Made by a program: the position numbers and the translations under genes. DNA of 48,535 bases from Parapedobacter sp. SGR-10 (GTDB taxonomy: Bacteria; Bacteroidota; Bacteroidia; Sphingobacteriales; Sphingobacteriaceae), in NCBI RefSeq assembly GCF_011030405.1, contig NZ_JAAJTJ010000031.1:1-48535 (forward strand), read 5' to 3'. Within the stretch, counting starts at the first letter, position 1. Every line of letters starts with the position of its first letter. The notes beneath the pieces were generated by a model. It was not told the origin of the DNA. It saw only the letters and a program-made list of their open reading frames with translations, and searched no databases. Below, piece by piece: positions 34,245 to 44,110 of the stretch.

Positions 34245-34769
34245 TTAACTTGCCAGACGCGACTTCCGTCGATAGGTAACAATGCCAATAATAAAAATCA
34301 AGACAATAGTGAATACACTGCTCAAAACAATACTGGACAATGTATTTAAAAAATTCTTAAAAGAAAAAACTTCCACGAAAAATAACACGATATGGTGGGC
34401 CAATGTACTCAGCACCACATAGGTTCCAAACCATTTGAAGCCCATATTTCCCCAAGAGGGTGTATTCAACGATTCTTGTGCATCTATATCGAGCGTGATG
34501 CGATGGAAAAATATACGAAACCAGGCCAGGGCTACACATGCTGCGGCATGTACACCCACACTATCGTAAAAAGCGTCTACGGTAAGCCCGGTCAATAGTG
34601 CGATGACAAACAGCATGAAATTGGACAGGCCAATGGGTAGCAGCAATATAAATAAGATGTACGGAAAGGGAGTCGCCAGACTATAGTAGCCCATATTCTT
34701 GAACAGTCCTACCTGAATGAAGATAAGAATGAGAAAACGTATAATATTGGAAATCAAATTATTATTCAT
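34245..34769 (-). CDS. mreD: Rod-shape-determining membrane protein MreD
   Basis: A 174-residue protein with about five membrane helices and few conserved residues; the call rests mainly on position between mreC and mrdA. ATPFPYILFILLLPIGLSNF and TGLTVDAFYDSVGVHAAA fit MreD. Its start overlaps mreC by eight bases, implying coupled translation. Confidence 0.88.
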   Translation of the reverse strand: MNNNLISNIIRFLILIFIQVGLFKNMGYYSLATPFPYILFILLLPIGLSNFMLFVIALLTGLTVDAFYDSVGVHAAACVALAWFRIFFHRITLDIDAQESLNTPSWGNMGFKWFGTYVVLSTLAHHIVLFFVEVFSFKNFLNTLSSIVLSSVFTIVLIFIIGIVTYRRKSRLAS

Positions 34770-35601
34770 TGTCTTTGTTCAGTGCTTCTAATGAAACTTT
34801 TTCCTCTGCCAGTTTGTCTTTTACAATGTACACGTGATGCAACTTTGAAAAATCAGTAGTCAATAGTATTCTGATCTCCTTGAAACTTTCTCCCGAAATG
34901 ACTTCCGGTTCAATGACATGTCCCACCTTTATTCCCTTGGGAAAGAGGGTAGAATACCCCGATGTGAAGATAGGTTGGCCTACATAAGCCTTGACATGAT
35001 TGGGGATATCCCGAACCATAGCATATCTCGAATCGATGTTGTTGCCCCAGACCAATGAGCCGAAAGCGTCGCTCACACTATCCAGACTGACCGAGATCCG
35101 TATATCAGGATGTAGCAATGAACGTACCGTACTGAAATTTTTGGAAACATTTTCCACAATACCGACGATGCCATTGGATGTGATCACCCCCATATTGGCA
35201 TGGACACCGTGGCTACTTCCTTTGTCCAATGTGATGTAATTGCTCTTTTGGTGGATACTGTTGTTGATCACAGTAGCCACTGTAAAGTCATACCTGTCTA
35301 TTTCGATACTGTCGATCAATTGTATCTGACTGTTGGTATCGATGGCAAGAAAACCTTGTAGTTGCTTTCTCAGCAGGGCATTTTCCTCCAATAGCTTTTG
35401 GTTGTCATCGGCCAAGGCCAGATAAGCTTTCCAAGAGTTTATTTTTTTGAAATAGGAACCTACGACAGCATTGGATGAATTGAAGAAAGATGCGCGTTGG
35501 TAATTGTTATTGCGTACGACCAAAACGATAGAAAATACGAAAAACAAGATAAACAGAAAAAATGCGTTGTATCTGACCAGAAAGAGCCAAAGGTTTTTCA
35601 T
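34762..35601 (-). CDS. mreC: Rod-shape-determining protein MreC
   Basis: A 279-residue bitopic protein. A membrane helix (about 11-31) is followed by a coiled-coil segment (DDNQKLLEENALLRKQLQGF, about 63-83) and the beta-barrel domain with DKGSSHGVHANMGVITSNGIVG. It scaffolds the elongasome in the periplasm and stimulates PBP2. A 175-bp gap with a hairpin separates it from mreB. Confidence 0.94.
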   Translation of the reverse strand: MKNLWLFLVRYNAFFLFILFFVFSIVLVVRNNNYQRASFFNSSNAVVGSYFKKINSWKAYLALADDNQKLLEENALLRKQLQGFLAIDTNSQIQLIDSIEIDRYDFTVATVINNSIHQKSNYITLDKGSSHGVHANMGVITSNGIVGIVENVSKNFSTVRSLLHPDIRISVSLDSVSDAFGSLVWGNNIDSRYAMVRDIPNHVKAYVGQPIFTSGYSTLFPKGIKVGHVIEPEVISGESFKEIRILLTTDFSKLHHVYIVKDKLAEEKVSLEALNKDNE

Positions 35602-35716
35602 ATGTATCTATTTTGCTTTTTAACGGCCATATGGAATACGCATGTGCGTGTTTGTATTTTCGGCAACATGTGTATTTCATATCAAAGAACCCAAATGTTG
35701 TCTGTTTCTAACAAAT

Positions 35717-35754
35717 ATGCGATATAGAAAGTTTAAGGCTTTGCTATATCGCAT
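35717..35754. terminator. Hairpin between mreB and mreC
   Basis: ATGCGATATAG (35717-35727) pairs with CTATATCGCAT (35744-35754); inner AAAG/CTTT can extend it. A T-run follows on the plus strand only, so on the minus-strand transcript it may limit or process rather than fully end mreB mRNA. Confidence 0.5.
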
Positions 35755-35776
35755 GTTTTTTATTTGCACAAGCGCA

Positions 35777-36799
35777 TTACTGCATCAAGAACTTGAAACG
35801 TCCGATGTTTTTAAGCGCAATACCTGTGCCACGTACGACAGCACGCAGTGGATCTTCTGCAACGTGTACCGGCAATTTGGTCTTTGCTTGGATACGTTTG
35901 TCCAAACCTCGCAGCAAAGCACCTCCGCCAGTCAGGTATATCCCCGTCTGATATATATCGGCCGACAGCTCGGGAGGCGTAATCTCCAATGCCTTCAGTA
36001 TCGCTTCCTCTATCTTGGAGATGGATTTGTCCAAGCAGTGTGCTATTTCGGTATAGGATACAGTGATCTGCTTGGGGATACCTGTCATCAGGTCTCTACC
36101 TTGTACGGCAAAGTCTTCTGGTGGTTCTTGAAGCTCGGGTAATGCTGCTCCGACCTCGATCTTGATCTTTTCTGCGGTACGGTCACCGATCATGATATTG
36201 TGCTGACGGCGGATATATTGGACGATATCCGAATCGAAATTATCTCCGGCTACACGGATAGATTGGTCACAGACGATACCCGATAGTGCAATGACAGCAA
36301 TTTCTGTCGTCCCTCCACCGATATCGATGATCATATTGCCCACCGGTTCCTCTACATCGATTCCTATACCGACAGCTGCAGCCATAGGTTCATGGATCAG
36401 GTAAACTTCTTTTGCACCTGCTCTTTCGGCCGAATCACGTACCGCACGTTTCTCTACCTCCGTGATGCCCGAAGGGATACAGACGACCATTCGTAGTGAA
36501 GGGAAAAACCAGGATTTTCCACCGTTGACCAACTTGACCATACCCCGGATCAGATGTTCGGCAGCCGTAAAATCGGCAATCACACCATCACGCAAGGGAC
36601 GAACTGTTTTTATATTATCATGTGTCTTTCCTTCCATCTGCATGGCTTGTCTGCCGATGGCAATGACCTTGTTTGTCGTGCGGTCAAAAGCGACGATGGA
36701 GGGTTCGTCGACAACTACTTTATCGTTATGAATTATTAAGGTATTTGCTGTACCCAGATCTATTGCAATTTCTTTCGTAAACCAATTAAATAACCCCAT
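35777..36799 (-). CDS. mreB: Rod-shape-determining actin homologue MreB
   Basis: A 340-residue actin-like ATPase that guides side-wall synthesis. EIAIDLGTANTLI (phosphate-1) starts near residue 10. VVCIPSGITEVEKRAV, LIHEPMAAAVGIG, IDIGGGTTEIAVIAL (phosphate-2) and the adenosine-site GGGALLRGLDKRI complete the set. First gene of the cluster, with its own promoter-like element. Confidence 0.96.
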   Translation of the reverse strand: MGLFNWFTKEIAIDLGTANTLIIHNDKVVVDEPSIVAFDRTTNKVIAIGRQAMQMEGKTHDNIKTVRPLRDGVIADFTAAEHLIRGMVKLVNGGKSWFFPSLRMVVCIPSGITEVEKRAVRDSAERAGAKEVYLIHEPMAAAVGIGIDVEEPVGNMIIDIGGGTTEIAVIALSGIVCDQSIRVAGDNFDSDIVQYIRRQHNIMIGDRTAEKIKIEVGAALPELQEPPEDFAVQGRDLMTGIPKQITVSYTEIAHCLDKSISKIEEAILKALEITPPELSADIYQTGIYLTGGGALLRGLDKRIQAKTKLPVHVAEDPLRAVVRGTGIALKNIGRFKFLMQ

Positions 36800-36834
36800 T
36801 TGGTGTGTTCTTGTCTTATGTGTTTATTTTTATG

Positions 36835-36842
36835 CAAACCTA
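36835..36842 (-). promoter_or_regulatory. -7 element of the mreB promoter
   Basis: The minus strand reads TAGGTTTG, a TAnnTTTG match, 36 bp before the mreB start. I see no good -33 TTTG at the right distance. Confidence 0.5.
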
Positions 36843-36948
36843 ATGAAAAAAAATCGTTTATGATAGCCTATCTATACAAAAAAATGATATATAGGTTTCC
36901 ACTGGATTTGGTGGTATGTAATATATTCCGAACGGTTAAAATCACACT

Positions 36949-38616
36949 TTATTGTATATTCAAGCCAATATAATAATTAAATGTATCTACCGATAGATTT
37001 TCCTTCGTCAGACCGGGGATACCAAGTTCTTGGTATCGGTTGGAAATGTAAAATAACGCTTTCTTTTTCTCTTTTTTTCCGATATGTATAGGCATTTCAA
37101 ATTGATCTACTTCACTGATCCAACGGCCATAAATCTTGCCGTCTGCCGCAAATTTAATGTCCAAAACAGGCAGGCTTTTGTATTGTACATACTGCTCGAA
37201 AAATTTAGAAAGGCGATGGCCCGAATGCGCGTTGATATAATGCACAATATCATCATAATTTACTTGTTTATGGTAGAATGTACTGTTCAGCCCCCGCAGG
37301 ATAGTACGCCATTTTTCATCGTCATCAAGGATGGTTCGCAGCATATTCATGATGACTCCTCCTTTGTTGTACATGTCAGAGGAGCCACTTTTGTTAACGT
37401 GATACGGGCCTTGCAAAGGGCGATCGTTGCGGATGGTAAAACGATTGCCGTTTACATAAGCTTGGCTAGCTTCCCTACCGTAGAAATAATCGATAAAAAG
37501 CGCTTCGGAATAATTGGTAAAGGCTTCATGTATCCACATGTCCGCTAGGTCAGCCGCAGTAATGTTGTTGCCAAACCATTCGTGTCCACTCTCGTGCACT
37601 ACGATAAAGTCCCATTTCAATCCCCATCCGGTATCGGAACCATCTTCTCCCAAATATCCGTTTTGGAATCTGTTGCCGTAAGCGATGGCGCTTTGGTGTT
37701 CCATGCCTAAGTGGGCCGTTTCGACAATCTTGTACCCGTCTTTGTAAAAAGGGTAGGGGCCAAACCAGTACTCAAAAGCTCGTAGTGTTTGTTGTACATT
37801 CTTGCGGAGATGATTCTTTTTTGTCTCGGTATTATTTTCTTGTAAGACATAATAATCTATGTCCAAAGTTCCTTTTTCACCAGCGAACACTTCGGAGAAA
37901 TGTGCATAATCTCCAATATTCAATGCGATATTATAATTATTTATGGGATTGCTGACTTTCCAATCAAAACGGTCATATCCGTCCTTGAGTCTGACTTTAT
38001 TGATCAATCTTCCGTTGGAGACGTTCATCAGCCCACGGGGTACAGCGACGGATATCAGCATGCTGTCTACTTCATCGGACTGATGGTCTTTATTGGGCCA
38101 CCATACGCTTGCGCCCAATCCTTGGCATGCCGTTGCTACCCAAGGTTTGCCTTTACTGTCTTTTTTCCAGTCAAATCCACCATCCCAAGGAGCTCTGGTC
38201 GCTTGTATGGGATGACCTGAATAATGTACTGTAAACGAATCTATTTCTCCTTTTGGGATAATACGCGGAAAATCTACCATCACGGCGTGATATTCCCTGC
38301 TGAAAGGGAGGGATTGCCCCTTGTATTCCACCTTTTCCACGGATAGATTGTCGAAAAGATCAAATTGCAGTTTCCGGAAATCTTCGGTAGCCGTAAATAG
38401 AAACAAGTTTGTTCCGGAGATGAATTTGTTGGGGATGTCTACCTTTACATCCAGGTGATAATAATGGATGTCGTAACAGGTACGCAATGGGGTGAGTTGT
38501 CCACGCAAGGAATCGGCTCGGCTAAACAGTTCTGTAGCTTTGAAGATTTGTGCATAGCTATGATGACAGACAAGTGTCATCATAAGGGATAAAATTAAGA
38601 CGAACTTAGACTGCAT
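36949..38616 (-). CDS. Secreted M1-family metallopeptidase (aminopeptidase)
   Basis: A 555-residue zinc peptidase with a signal peptide ending SYAQ. The catalytic HESGHEW and the downstream HEAFTNYSEALFIDYFYG supply the HExxH-(18)-E zinc site. The residues between them include DLADMWIHEAF. The usual GAMEN-type exopeptidase motif appears as LGMEHQSAIAYGN. It probably trims peptides in the periplasm. It lies 12 bp after the thioesterase gene. Confidence 0.92.
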   Translation of the reverse strand: MQSKFVLILSLMMTLVCHHSYAQIFKATELFSRADSLRGQLTPLRTCYDIHYYHLDVKVDIPNKFISGTNLFLFTATEDFRKLQFDLFDNLSVEKVEYKGQSLPFSREYHAVMVDFPRIIPKGEIDSFTVHYSGHPIQATRAPWDGGFDWKKDSKGKPWVATACQGLGASVWWPNKDHQSDEVDSMLISVAVPRGLMNVSNGRLINKVRLKDGYDRFDWKVSNPINNYNIALNIGDYAHFSEVFAGEKGTLDIDYYVLQENNTETKKNHLRKNVQQTLRAFEYWFGPYPFYKDGYKIVETAHLGMEHQSAIAYGNRFQNGYLGEDGSDTGWGLKWDFIVVHESGHEWFGNNITAADLADMWIHEAFTNYSEALFIDYFYGREASQAYVNGNRFTIRNDRPLQGPYHVNKSGSSDMYNKGGVIMNMLRTILDDDEKWRTILRGLNSTFYHKQVNYDDIVHYINAHSGHRLSKFFEQYVQYKSLPVLDIKFAADGKIYGRWISEVDQFEMPIHIGKKEKKKALFYISNRYQELGIPGLTKENLSVDTFNYYIGLNIQ

Positions 38617-38628
38617 GGCGCTAAGGTA

Positions 38629-39072
38629 TTAGGAAGTTATTTCTGCATAATCATCCGCTTTGGGGATATGATCTAGCACAGTGTACCATTCCTTTGGGAT
38701 ATTGATTAGTTTTCTTTGTACGAGATCCATCCAGGCCCCATCTACATTGACTTCGGCAGCTTTGGTGCCATCTGTTTTATAGACGATGTGCCGAAAAGAG
38801 AAACGCGCATTGGAGAGGTTGAGTTTGGTCATTTCCACGTTGACACGGATGATTTCGTCCAGCATTACTTCCCGGTAATATATAAGCTCTTCACGAAACA
38901 GGATTGGGCCTATCTTTTGCTTGGCAAAATCGTCTAGAGATAGGCCGAGCAGACGTAGCATATTGCTGCGTGCCTGTGCACAAAAATCTGCATAAGCTGA
39001 ATGCCTCAGATGCCTGTTGGCATCTATCTGAGACCAAAGTACTTGTCCTTCATAGTATGTACGTGTTGTCAT
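38629..39072 (-). CDS. Hotdog-fold acyl-CoA thioesterase (4HBT family)
   Basis: A 147-residue soluble protein. QIDANRHLRHSAYADFCAQARSNML matches the 4HBT active-site helix, where the usual catalytic Asp position falls in DANRHL. IGPILFREELIYYREVMLDE and SFRHIVYKTDGTKAAEVNVDGAWMDL complete the fold. It likely hydrolyses an acyl-CoA; the chain specificity is unknown. Confidence 0.82.
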   Translation of the reverse strand: MTTRTYYEGQVLWSQIDANRHLRHSAYADFCAQARSNMLRLLGLSLDDFAKQKIGPILFREELIYYREVMLDEIIRVNVEMTKLNLSNARFSFRHIVYKTDGTKAAEVNVDGAWMDLVQRKLINIPKEWYTVLDHIPKADDYAEITS

Positions 39073-39187
39073 AAATATTTTGCTCTTTCTCCAAAAATAA
39101 AGAAATGAGATGATATTGCCGAAAAGTTATGTCAAGATGATATCGTGCCGGCTCTCACAGGATGCAATGTCTCTGCTCCCCGTAAGC

Positions 39188-39219
39188 ATAAAAAAGGCTT
39201 CGTACCCTTACGAAGCCTT
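39188..39219 (-). terminator. Terminator of the small barrel-protein gene
   Basis: AAGGCTTCGT (39194-39203) pairs with ACGAAGCCTT (39210-39219); the minus-strand transcript then has six U residues. It lies 25 bp after the gene. Confidence 0.85.
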
Positions 39220-39243
39220 CATGTGTTCAAACAGTAATTTTGA

Positions 39244-39720
39244 TTACTTTAAAATGAATTTGACACCAAAAGTAAATCCATCACCACTAAAACCTGTGTC
39301 GTGGTTAAGACCTAAATATGGTTTGTAATCGAGGTGCAAACCGAGAGGAAGAGTTGGTATCTTATATTCCAAACCTATCTGAGGACGCAAACCAAAGAAA
39401 GTTGTCGAGTTGTTATCGTAGCTGGCTATTCCTACCTGAGCACCGACACCTGCATACCATGCTAATCCTTCCGCTCCACTGATGGCTTTTTCATATTGCC
39501 AATCACCACCAAAAGAAACCCAATGATTGCGAAATGCAACTTGAAACTGTACAGCTTGTGTAGGAGCAATTGCCGTTTTGTATTGGATACCTACATTAGA
39601 CCCGTCATCACCATCAAATACGAGGCCCAAAGCTGATTTATAAGGCGTTTGTGCTTTGGTCTCCTGTGCTCCGAAAAGCAATGCTGCTACCACAGCAGCT
39701 GAAAGTAATACTTTTTTCAT
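39244..39720 (-). CDS. Small outer-membrane beta-barrel protein
   Basis: A 158-residue protein; I start at 39720 (MKKVLLSAAVVAALLFGAQ) because this gives a clean signal peptide cut near KAQ. The frame is open to 39783. Alternating strands with glycine/aromatic residues (GLRPQIGLEYKIPTLPLGLHLDYKP) and the C-terminal FGVKFILK suggest an eight-strand barrel. The function is unknown. It is followed by its own terminator. Confidence 0.75.
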   Translation of the reverse strand: MKKVLLSAAVVAALLFGAQETKAQTPYKSALGLVFDGDDGSNVGIQYKTAIAPTQAVQFQVAFRNHWVSFGGDWQYEKAISGAEGLAWYAGVGAQVGIASYDNNSTTFFGLRPQIGLEYKIPTLPLGLHLDYKPYLGLNHDTGFSGDGFTFGVKFILK

Positions 39721-39903
39721 AACGTCATAGATTTGTTTACATGTTTTACAATAATAATGTGAAAATAACAAAATCCCTGCCAAAACAAAAAACTGTGTGT
39801 GTTTTTTATGAAATATGTAGCTGTATGTTGATTAGTAAGGATTTTATTTTTGTGTTATATAGGAGTAAAACAACCCCAACTGGCCGCTGGCTTAATCACT
39901 CCT

Positions 39904-39931
39904 GTAGAAACGCAACATCTTGCGTTTCTAC
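39904..39931. repeat. REP-like hairpin before guaB
   Basis: GTAGAAACGCAA pairs perfectly with TTGCGTTTCTAC around CATC. It resembles the GTAG...CTAC palindromes at 15321 and 22795 in its ends. It sits about 50 bp before the guaB promoter element. Confidence 0.65.
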
Positions 39932-39982
39932 TCCTCCTCTATATTTTTTACATATTTTATCTGGATTTTAAGAAAAAAGTCG

Positions 39983-39990
39983 TAGTTTTG
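39983..39990 (+). promoter_or_regulatory. -7 element of the guaB promoter
   Basis: TAGTTTTG matches TAnnTTTG, 33 bp before the guaB start. CTGG about 18 bp upstream is a poor -33. Confidence 0.5.
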
Positions 39991-40023
39991 TCCGGCAAAT
40001 AGAAACCCAGAAAGATATTTGCC

Positions 40024-41499
40024 ATGCAATTAGATCCACAAAAATTCGTAGCTGAAGGTCTTACCTACGACGATGTATTGTTAATACCAGCTTATTCGGA
40101 AGTTCTACCGCGAGATGTAGATACCAGCACTCACCTGACAAAGAAGATCAAATTGAACATACCGTTGGTTTCGGCGGCTATGGACACGGTGACAGGCTCT
40201 GATCTGGCGATTGCGATAGCACAGGCCGGAGGTATCGGCATGCTACATAAAAACATGACGATAGACCAGCAGGCTGCAGAGGTAAGGAAGGTAAAGCGAT
40301 CAGAAAGTGGTATGATCCAGGATCCTGTGACATTGCTGGCTTCGGCTACTGTAGGAGATGCTTTCAGTATCATGAAAGAACATAAGATAGGTGGTATCCC
40401 CGTCATTGATCTTGGAGGAAAATTGGTGGGCATCGTGACGAACAGAGATCTTCGTTTTCAAAAGGTAATGAGTAGACCGATTAGTGAATTGATGACCAAG
40501 GATAATCTGGTCGTGGCCCCAGAAGGTACAGATTTGGTGCGTGCCGAAGAAATTCTGCAGAATCACAAGATCGAAAAATTGCCTGTAGTAGATGCAAACT
40601 ATGTCTTGAAAGGATTGATCACGTTCAAGGATATTCAGAAATATAAGCACTATCCAAATGCCGCGAAGGATGAGCATGGCCGTCTTTTGGTAGGTGCTGC
40701 TGTCGGAGTGACTGCGGACACATTGGAACGTGTGGATGCGCTAGTCAAGGCAGGTGTCGATGTCGTTACAATCGATACGGCACATGGGCATTCATTGGGT
40801 GTCATCAATAAACTGAAAGAAGTTAAATCAACGTACCCCGATCTTCAGGTTATCGTGGGTAATATTGCTACAGGAGCAGCGGCTAAGGCATTGGCTGATG
40901 CAGGAGCAGATGCTGTCAAAGTTGGTATAGGACCGGGGTCTATCTGTACGACACGCATTATTGCAGGTGTGGGCGTCCCCCAATTGTATGCCGTGTACGA
41001 AGTAGCCAAAGCCTTGAAAGGTACAGGAGTGCCGATCATAGCCGATGGCGGCATCAAGCAGACAGGGGATATAGCCAAAGCTATTGCTGCGGGCGCATAC
41101 ACCATTATGGCAGGCTCTCTGTTTGCAGGTGTAGAAGAAGCTCCGGGAGAGACTATCCTTTTGGAAGGACGTAAGTTCAAATCCTACCGCGGTATGGGAT
41201 CCGTAGAGGCTATGGAAAAGGGATCTAAGGATCGCTATTTCCAGGATGTGGAAGATGATATCAAAAAACTGGTTCCTGAGGGTATAGTAGGAAGGGTTCC
41301 TTATAAAGGTACATTGGCCGAGGTTGTCTATCAATACATTGGAGGCTTGCGGGCTTCGATGGGATACTGTGGAGCAGCGACTGTAGAACAATTGCAACAG
41401 GCGCAGTTTGTACGTATCACAGGTGCGGGATTGAGAGAGTCACATCCGCATAATATACAGATTACAAAAGAAGCTCCTAACTATAACAGTAGGGGGTAA
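40024..41499 (+). CDS. guaB: Inosine-5'-monophosphate dehydrogenase
   Basis: A 491-residue enzyme that oxidises IMP to XMP, the committed step to GMP. The two CBS domains fall at about 100-205. The catalytic loop is GPGSICTTRI with C308. ADGGIKQTGDIAKAIAAGA binds phosphate, and the flap has RYFQD and EGIVGRVPYKG. Full length. Transcribed alone, converging on fabG across a repeat and terminator. Confidence 0.97.
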   Translation: MQLDPQKFVAEGLTYDDVLLIPAYSEVLPRDVDTSTHLTKKIKLNIPLVSAAMDTVTGSDLAIAIAQAGGIGMLHKNMTIDQQAAEVRKVKRSESGMIQDPVTLLASATVGDAFSIMKEHKIGGIPVIDLGGKLVGIVTNRDLRFQKVMSRPISELMTKDNLVVAPEGTDLVRAEEILQNHKIEKLPVVDANYVLKGLITFKDIQKYKHYPNAAKDEHGRLLVGAAVGVTADTLERVDALVKAGVDVVTIDTAHGHSLGVINKLKEVKSTYPDLQVIVGNIATGAAAKALADAGADAVKVGIGPGSICTTRIIAGVGVPQLYAVYEVAKALKGTGVPIIADGGIKQTGDIAKAIAAGAYTIMAGSLFAGVEEAPGETILLEGRKFKSYRGMGSVEAMEKGSKDRYFQDVEDDIKKLVPEGIVGRVPYKGTLAEVVYQYIGGLRASMGYCGAATVEQLQQAQFVRITGAGLRESHPHNIQITKEAPNYNSRG

Positions 41500-41516
41500 T
41501 GAAAATAACCTATGCT

Positions 41517-41573
41517 AGCGCACGAATCCTTTCGTGTGCTTGAAAGTATAGGCACGCGAAAGGATTCGCGCGC
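41517..41573. repeat. Long imperfect inverted repeat after guaB
   Basis: A GCGCACGAATCCTTTC-type arm (41518-41539) and its inverted copy (41552-41573) differ at two positions around a 12-nt loop. It is GC-rich for this region and probably another REP-type element. Confidence 0.65.
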
Positions 41574-41583
41574 CAACAAAACG

Positions 41584-41611
41584 AAAAAGGCCGTTGTCAA
41601 CGGCCTTTTTT
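41584..41611. terminator. Bidirectional terminator between guaB and fabG
   Basis: AAAAAGGCCGTT and its reverse complement close a 3-nt loop; A- and T-runs on both sides suit both convergent genes. Confidence 0.85.
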
Positions 41612-41614
41612 GTT

Positions 41615-42358
41615 TTATAGCATACCGCCATCCACGGGCAGTATCTGCCCGGTCACATAGGCCGATAGATCGGAAGCTAAATAAAGACAGGCATTGGCCA
41701 CGTCCTCCGGTTCTCCGGCACGTTTTAGCGGGATGCCTGCTTCCCATCCTTCGACCACTTTGGGATCCAGGACGTCAGTCATTTCAGTACGGATAAATCC
41801 CGGTGCAATGACGTTGGCACGTATATTACGAGATCCCAATTCTTTGGCTACGGATTTGGTAAAGCCGATGATGCCGGCTTTGGAAGCTGCATAGTTTGCT
41901 TGTCCGGCATTTCCTTGTACTCCCACGACGGATGACATGTTGATAAAGGAGCCTTTGCGGTTTTTCATCATGACCTTGGAGGCTGCTTTGGTTACGTTGA
42001 AGATAGACTTGAGGTTGATATTGATGACATCGTCCCAGTTTTCCTCGGTCATACGCATCAATAAACCATCTTTGGTAATGCCGGCATTGTTGACCACTAT
42101 TTCCAATGTGCCAAAATCTGCAACGATGTCGTTGATTAGTTTTTCGGCTTCGTCAAATTTGGATGCGTCCGAGCGGTATCCTTTGACTTGCGTACCATAA
42201 GCTTGCAATTCCTTTTCCAAGGCTTGGCCTTTTTCTACGGAGGACAGGTAGGTGAAAGCGACATTCGCGCCGTGCTGTGCAAATACCTCAGCGATCTTGC
42301 GTCCTATGCCTTTAGAAGCTCCGGTTACTAAAGCAGTTTTTCCCTCAAGTAATTTCAT
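41615..42358 (-). CDS. fabG: 3-oxoacyl-[acyl-carrier-protein] reductase
   Basis: A 247-residue short-chain dehydrogenase for the first reduction step of fatty-acid elongation. The NADPH site is TGASKGIG (12-19), with NNAGITKDGLLMRM following. Catalytic residues are Ser142/143 in NMSSVVG and the YxxxK pair Y156 and K160. The C-terminal YVTGQILPVDGGML is typical of FabG rather than general SDRs. Confidence 0.93.
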   Translation of the reverse strand: MKLLEGKTALVTGASKGIGRKIAEVFAQHGANVAFTYLSSVEKGQALEKELQAYGTQVKGYRSDASKFDEAEKLINDIVADFGTLEIVVNNAGITKDGLLMRMTEENWDDVININLKSIFNVTKAASKVMMKNRKGSFINMSSVVGVQGNAGQANYAASKAGIIGFTKSVAKELGSRNIRANVIAPGFIRTEMTDVLDPKVVEGWEAGIPLKRAGEPEDVANACLYLASDLSAYVTGQILPVDGGML

Positions 42359-42574
42359 GTATGTAATTGTTTTTTAATTGCCGATTGTGTGTAGTGCAAA
42401 AATGTTAAAATTCCTCCGTAATCCCAAAGTTAATTGTTTTTAGATGATCGATGCTGCTACCTGTTCATATAGTGAGTTTTTAGTTTTTTGAGTCTTAATT
42501 TGATATTTTAATAAAAAAGAGTGATAAATGAAACAATTTTGACAAAAGCATTCGTATTAACGATTTATGAATAT

Positions 42575-42582
42575 TAATTTTG
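42575..42582 (+). promoter_or_regulatory. -7 element of the mqo promoter
   Basis: TAATTTTG matches TAnnTTTG, 18 bp before the mqo start. The leader would be very short. Confidence 0.45.
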
Positions 42583-42600
42583 CACGGAATTTAACACATC

Positions 42601-44103
42601 ATGGGCAAGAAAAAACAAAAATCAGAAGTTGACGTAGTTCTTATCGGTGGAGGTATTATGAGTGCTACCCTAGGTACACTTATCCATGAGCTTAATCCGG
42701 ATATAGAGATTGAAATCATCGAGCGTCTGGATGTTGTTGCGGCTGAGAGTTCGGATGCCTGGAATAATGCCGGGACAGGTCACTCTGCTCTGTGTGAGTT
42801 AAATTATACGCCTGAACAGGCCGATGGGGCTGTGAAAATCGATAAGGCCATCAAAATTGCAGAACAGTTTGAGGTTTCTAAACAATTTTGGGCTTATCTG
42901 GTGGAAAAGGGCGTCATGAAGAATCCCGAACATTTTATCCGTCAAGTACCGCACATGAGTGCTGTATTTGGTGAAAAGGATGTGAAATTTCTGAAGACAC
43001 GGTTTGAAGCCATGATACAGCAAAACCTTTTTAAGGGGATGGAATATACCGAAGATAGGGCATTGTTGGAAGATTGGGTACCCTTGATGATGGAGGGCAG
43101 GGATGCTGCTGAACCTATGGCAGCGACAAAAATGGATATTGGTACCGATGTGAATTTTGGTGCATTGACCCGTGATCTGATCAACTATCTGGCTCAAAAA
43201 GGAAACGTACACCTCTCTTTGCATCAGGAAGTCAAAGATATTGAACGGGAAGATGATGGAAGATGGGAAATAGAGGTGAAAGACCTCAAAACAGGAGATA
43301 AACGGGAAATCAAGGCAAAATTTGTCTTTATCGGAGCAGGAGGACATTCCCTGTTGCTACTCGAAAAATCCGGTATCCCCGAGGCGAAAGGCTACGGTGG
43401 TTTTCCGGTAGGAGGCCAATGGCTGCGGTGCAAAAACGAGGAGATCATCAAGCAACACCATGCTAAAGTATATGGCAAAGCTTCGGTAGGTGCTCCGCCG
43501 ATGTCCGTACCACATTTGGATACCCGTTATATCGATGGTAAACAAGCACTTTTGTTTGGTCCGTACGCAGGTTTTTCTACCAAATTTTTGAAAAAAGGAT
43601 CTTATTTTGATCTGCCGGCGTCGATAAAATTGTCAAATATCAAACCCATGCTTTCGGCAGGATTGGACAACCTGCCCCTGACAAAATATCTGATCACAGA
43701 GGTCATGAAAAAGCCGAAAGACAAATTGGATGCTTTGAAGCAGTTCATGCCCACGGCAAAATTGGAAGATTGGGAAATCGAAAAGGCGGGACAACGTGTA
43801 CAGGTCATCAAGAAAGATCCAAAGCATGGGGGGATATTGGAGTTTGGTACGGAAGTTGTGTCCAGTGCAGATGGTTCAATTGCAGCACTTTTGGGTGCTT
43901 CACCAGGGGCTTCTACATCGGTAGAGATCATGATACAATTGTTGAAAAGATGTTTCCCTGACCGTGCCAAGTCGGAGGAATACCGCAAGAAATTAAGGGA
44001 AATGATCCCGTCTTGGGGGCGTTCGCTGAATGATGATGAACAATTGTGCAAAGAGATTCGTGCACATACGCATCGTGCATTGAAATTGGATGAAATATTA
44101 TAA
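42601..44103 (+). CDS. mqo: Malate:quinone oxidoreductase
   Basis: A 500-residue FAD-dependent, membrane-associated enzyme that oxidises malate and passes electrons to quinone. The FAD site is VVLIGGGIMSATLGTLI (9-25). NNAGTGHSALCELNYTP, GTDVNFGALTRDL and FGPYAGFSTKFLK are characteristic, as is the late LLGASPGASTSVEIMI. It may replace or complement NAD-linked malate dehydrogenase in the TCA cycle. Confidence 0.95.
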   Translation: MGKKKQKSEVDVVLIGGGIMSATLGTLIHELNPDIEIEIIERLDVVAAESSDAWNNAGTGHSALCELNYTPEQADGAVKIDKAIKIAEQFEVSKQFWAYLVEKGVMKNPEHFIRQVPHMSAVFGEKDVKFLKTRFEAMIQQNLFKGMEYTEDRALLEDWVPLMMEGRDAAEPMAATKMDIGTDVNFGALTRDLINYLAQKGNVHLSLHQEVKDIEREDDGRWEIEVKDLKTGDKREIKAKFVFIGAGGHSLLLLEKSGIPEAKGYGGFPVGGQWLRCKNEEIIKQHHAKVYGKASVGAPPMSVPHLDTRYIDGKQALLFGPYAGFSTKFLKKGSYFDLPASIKLSNIKPMLSAGLDNLPLTKYLITEVMKKPKDKLDALKQFMPTAKLEDWEIEKAGQRVQVIKKDPKHGGILEFGTEVVSSADGSIAALLGASPGASTSVEIMIQLLKRCFPDRAKSEEYRKKLREMIPSWGRSLNDDEQLCKEIRAHTHRALKLDEIL

Positions 44104-44110
44104 TTAAATA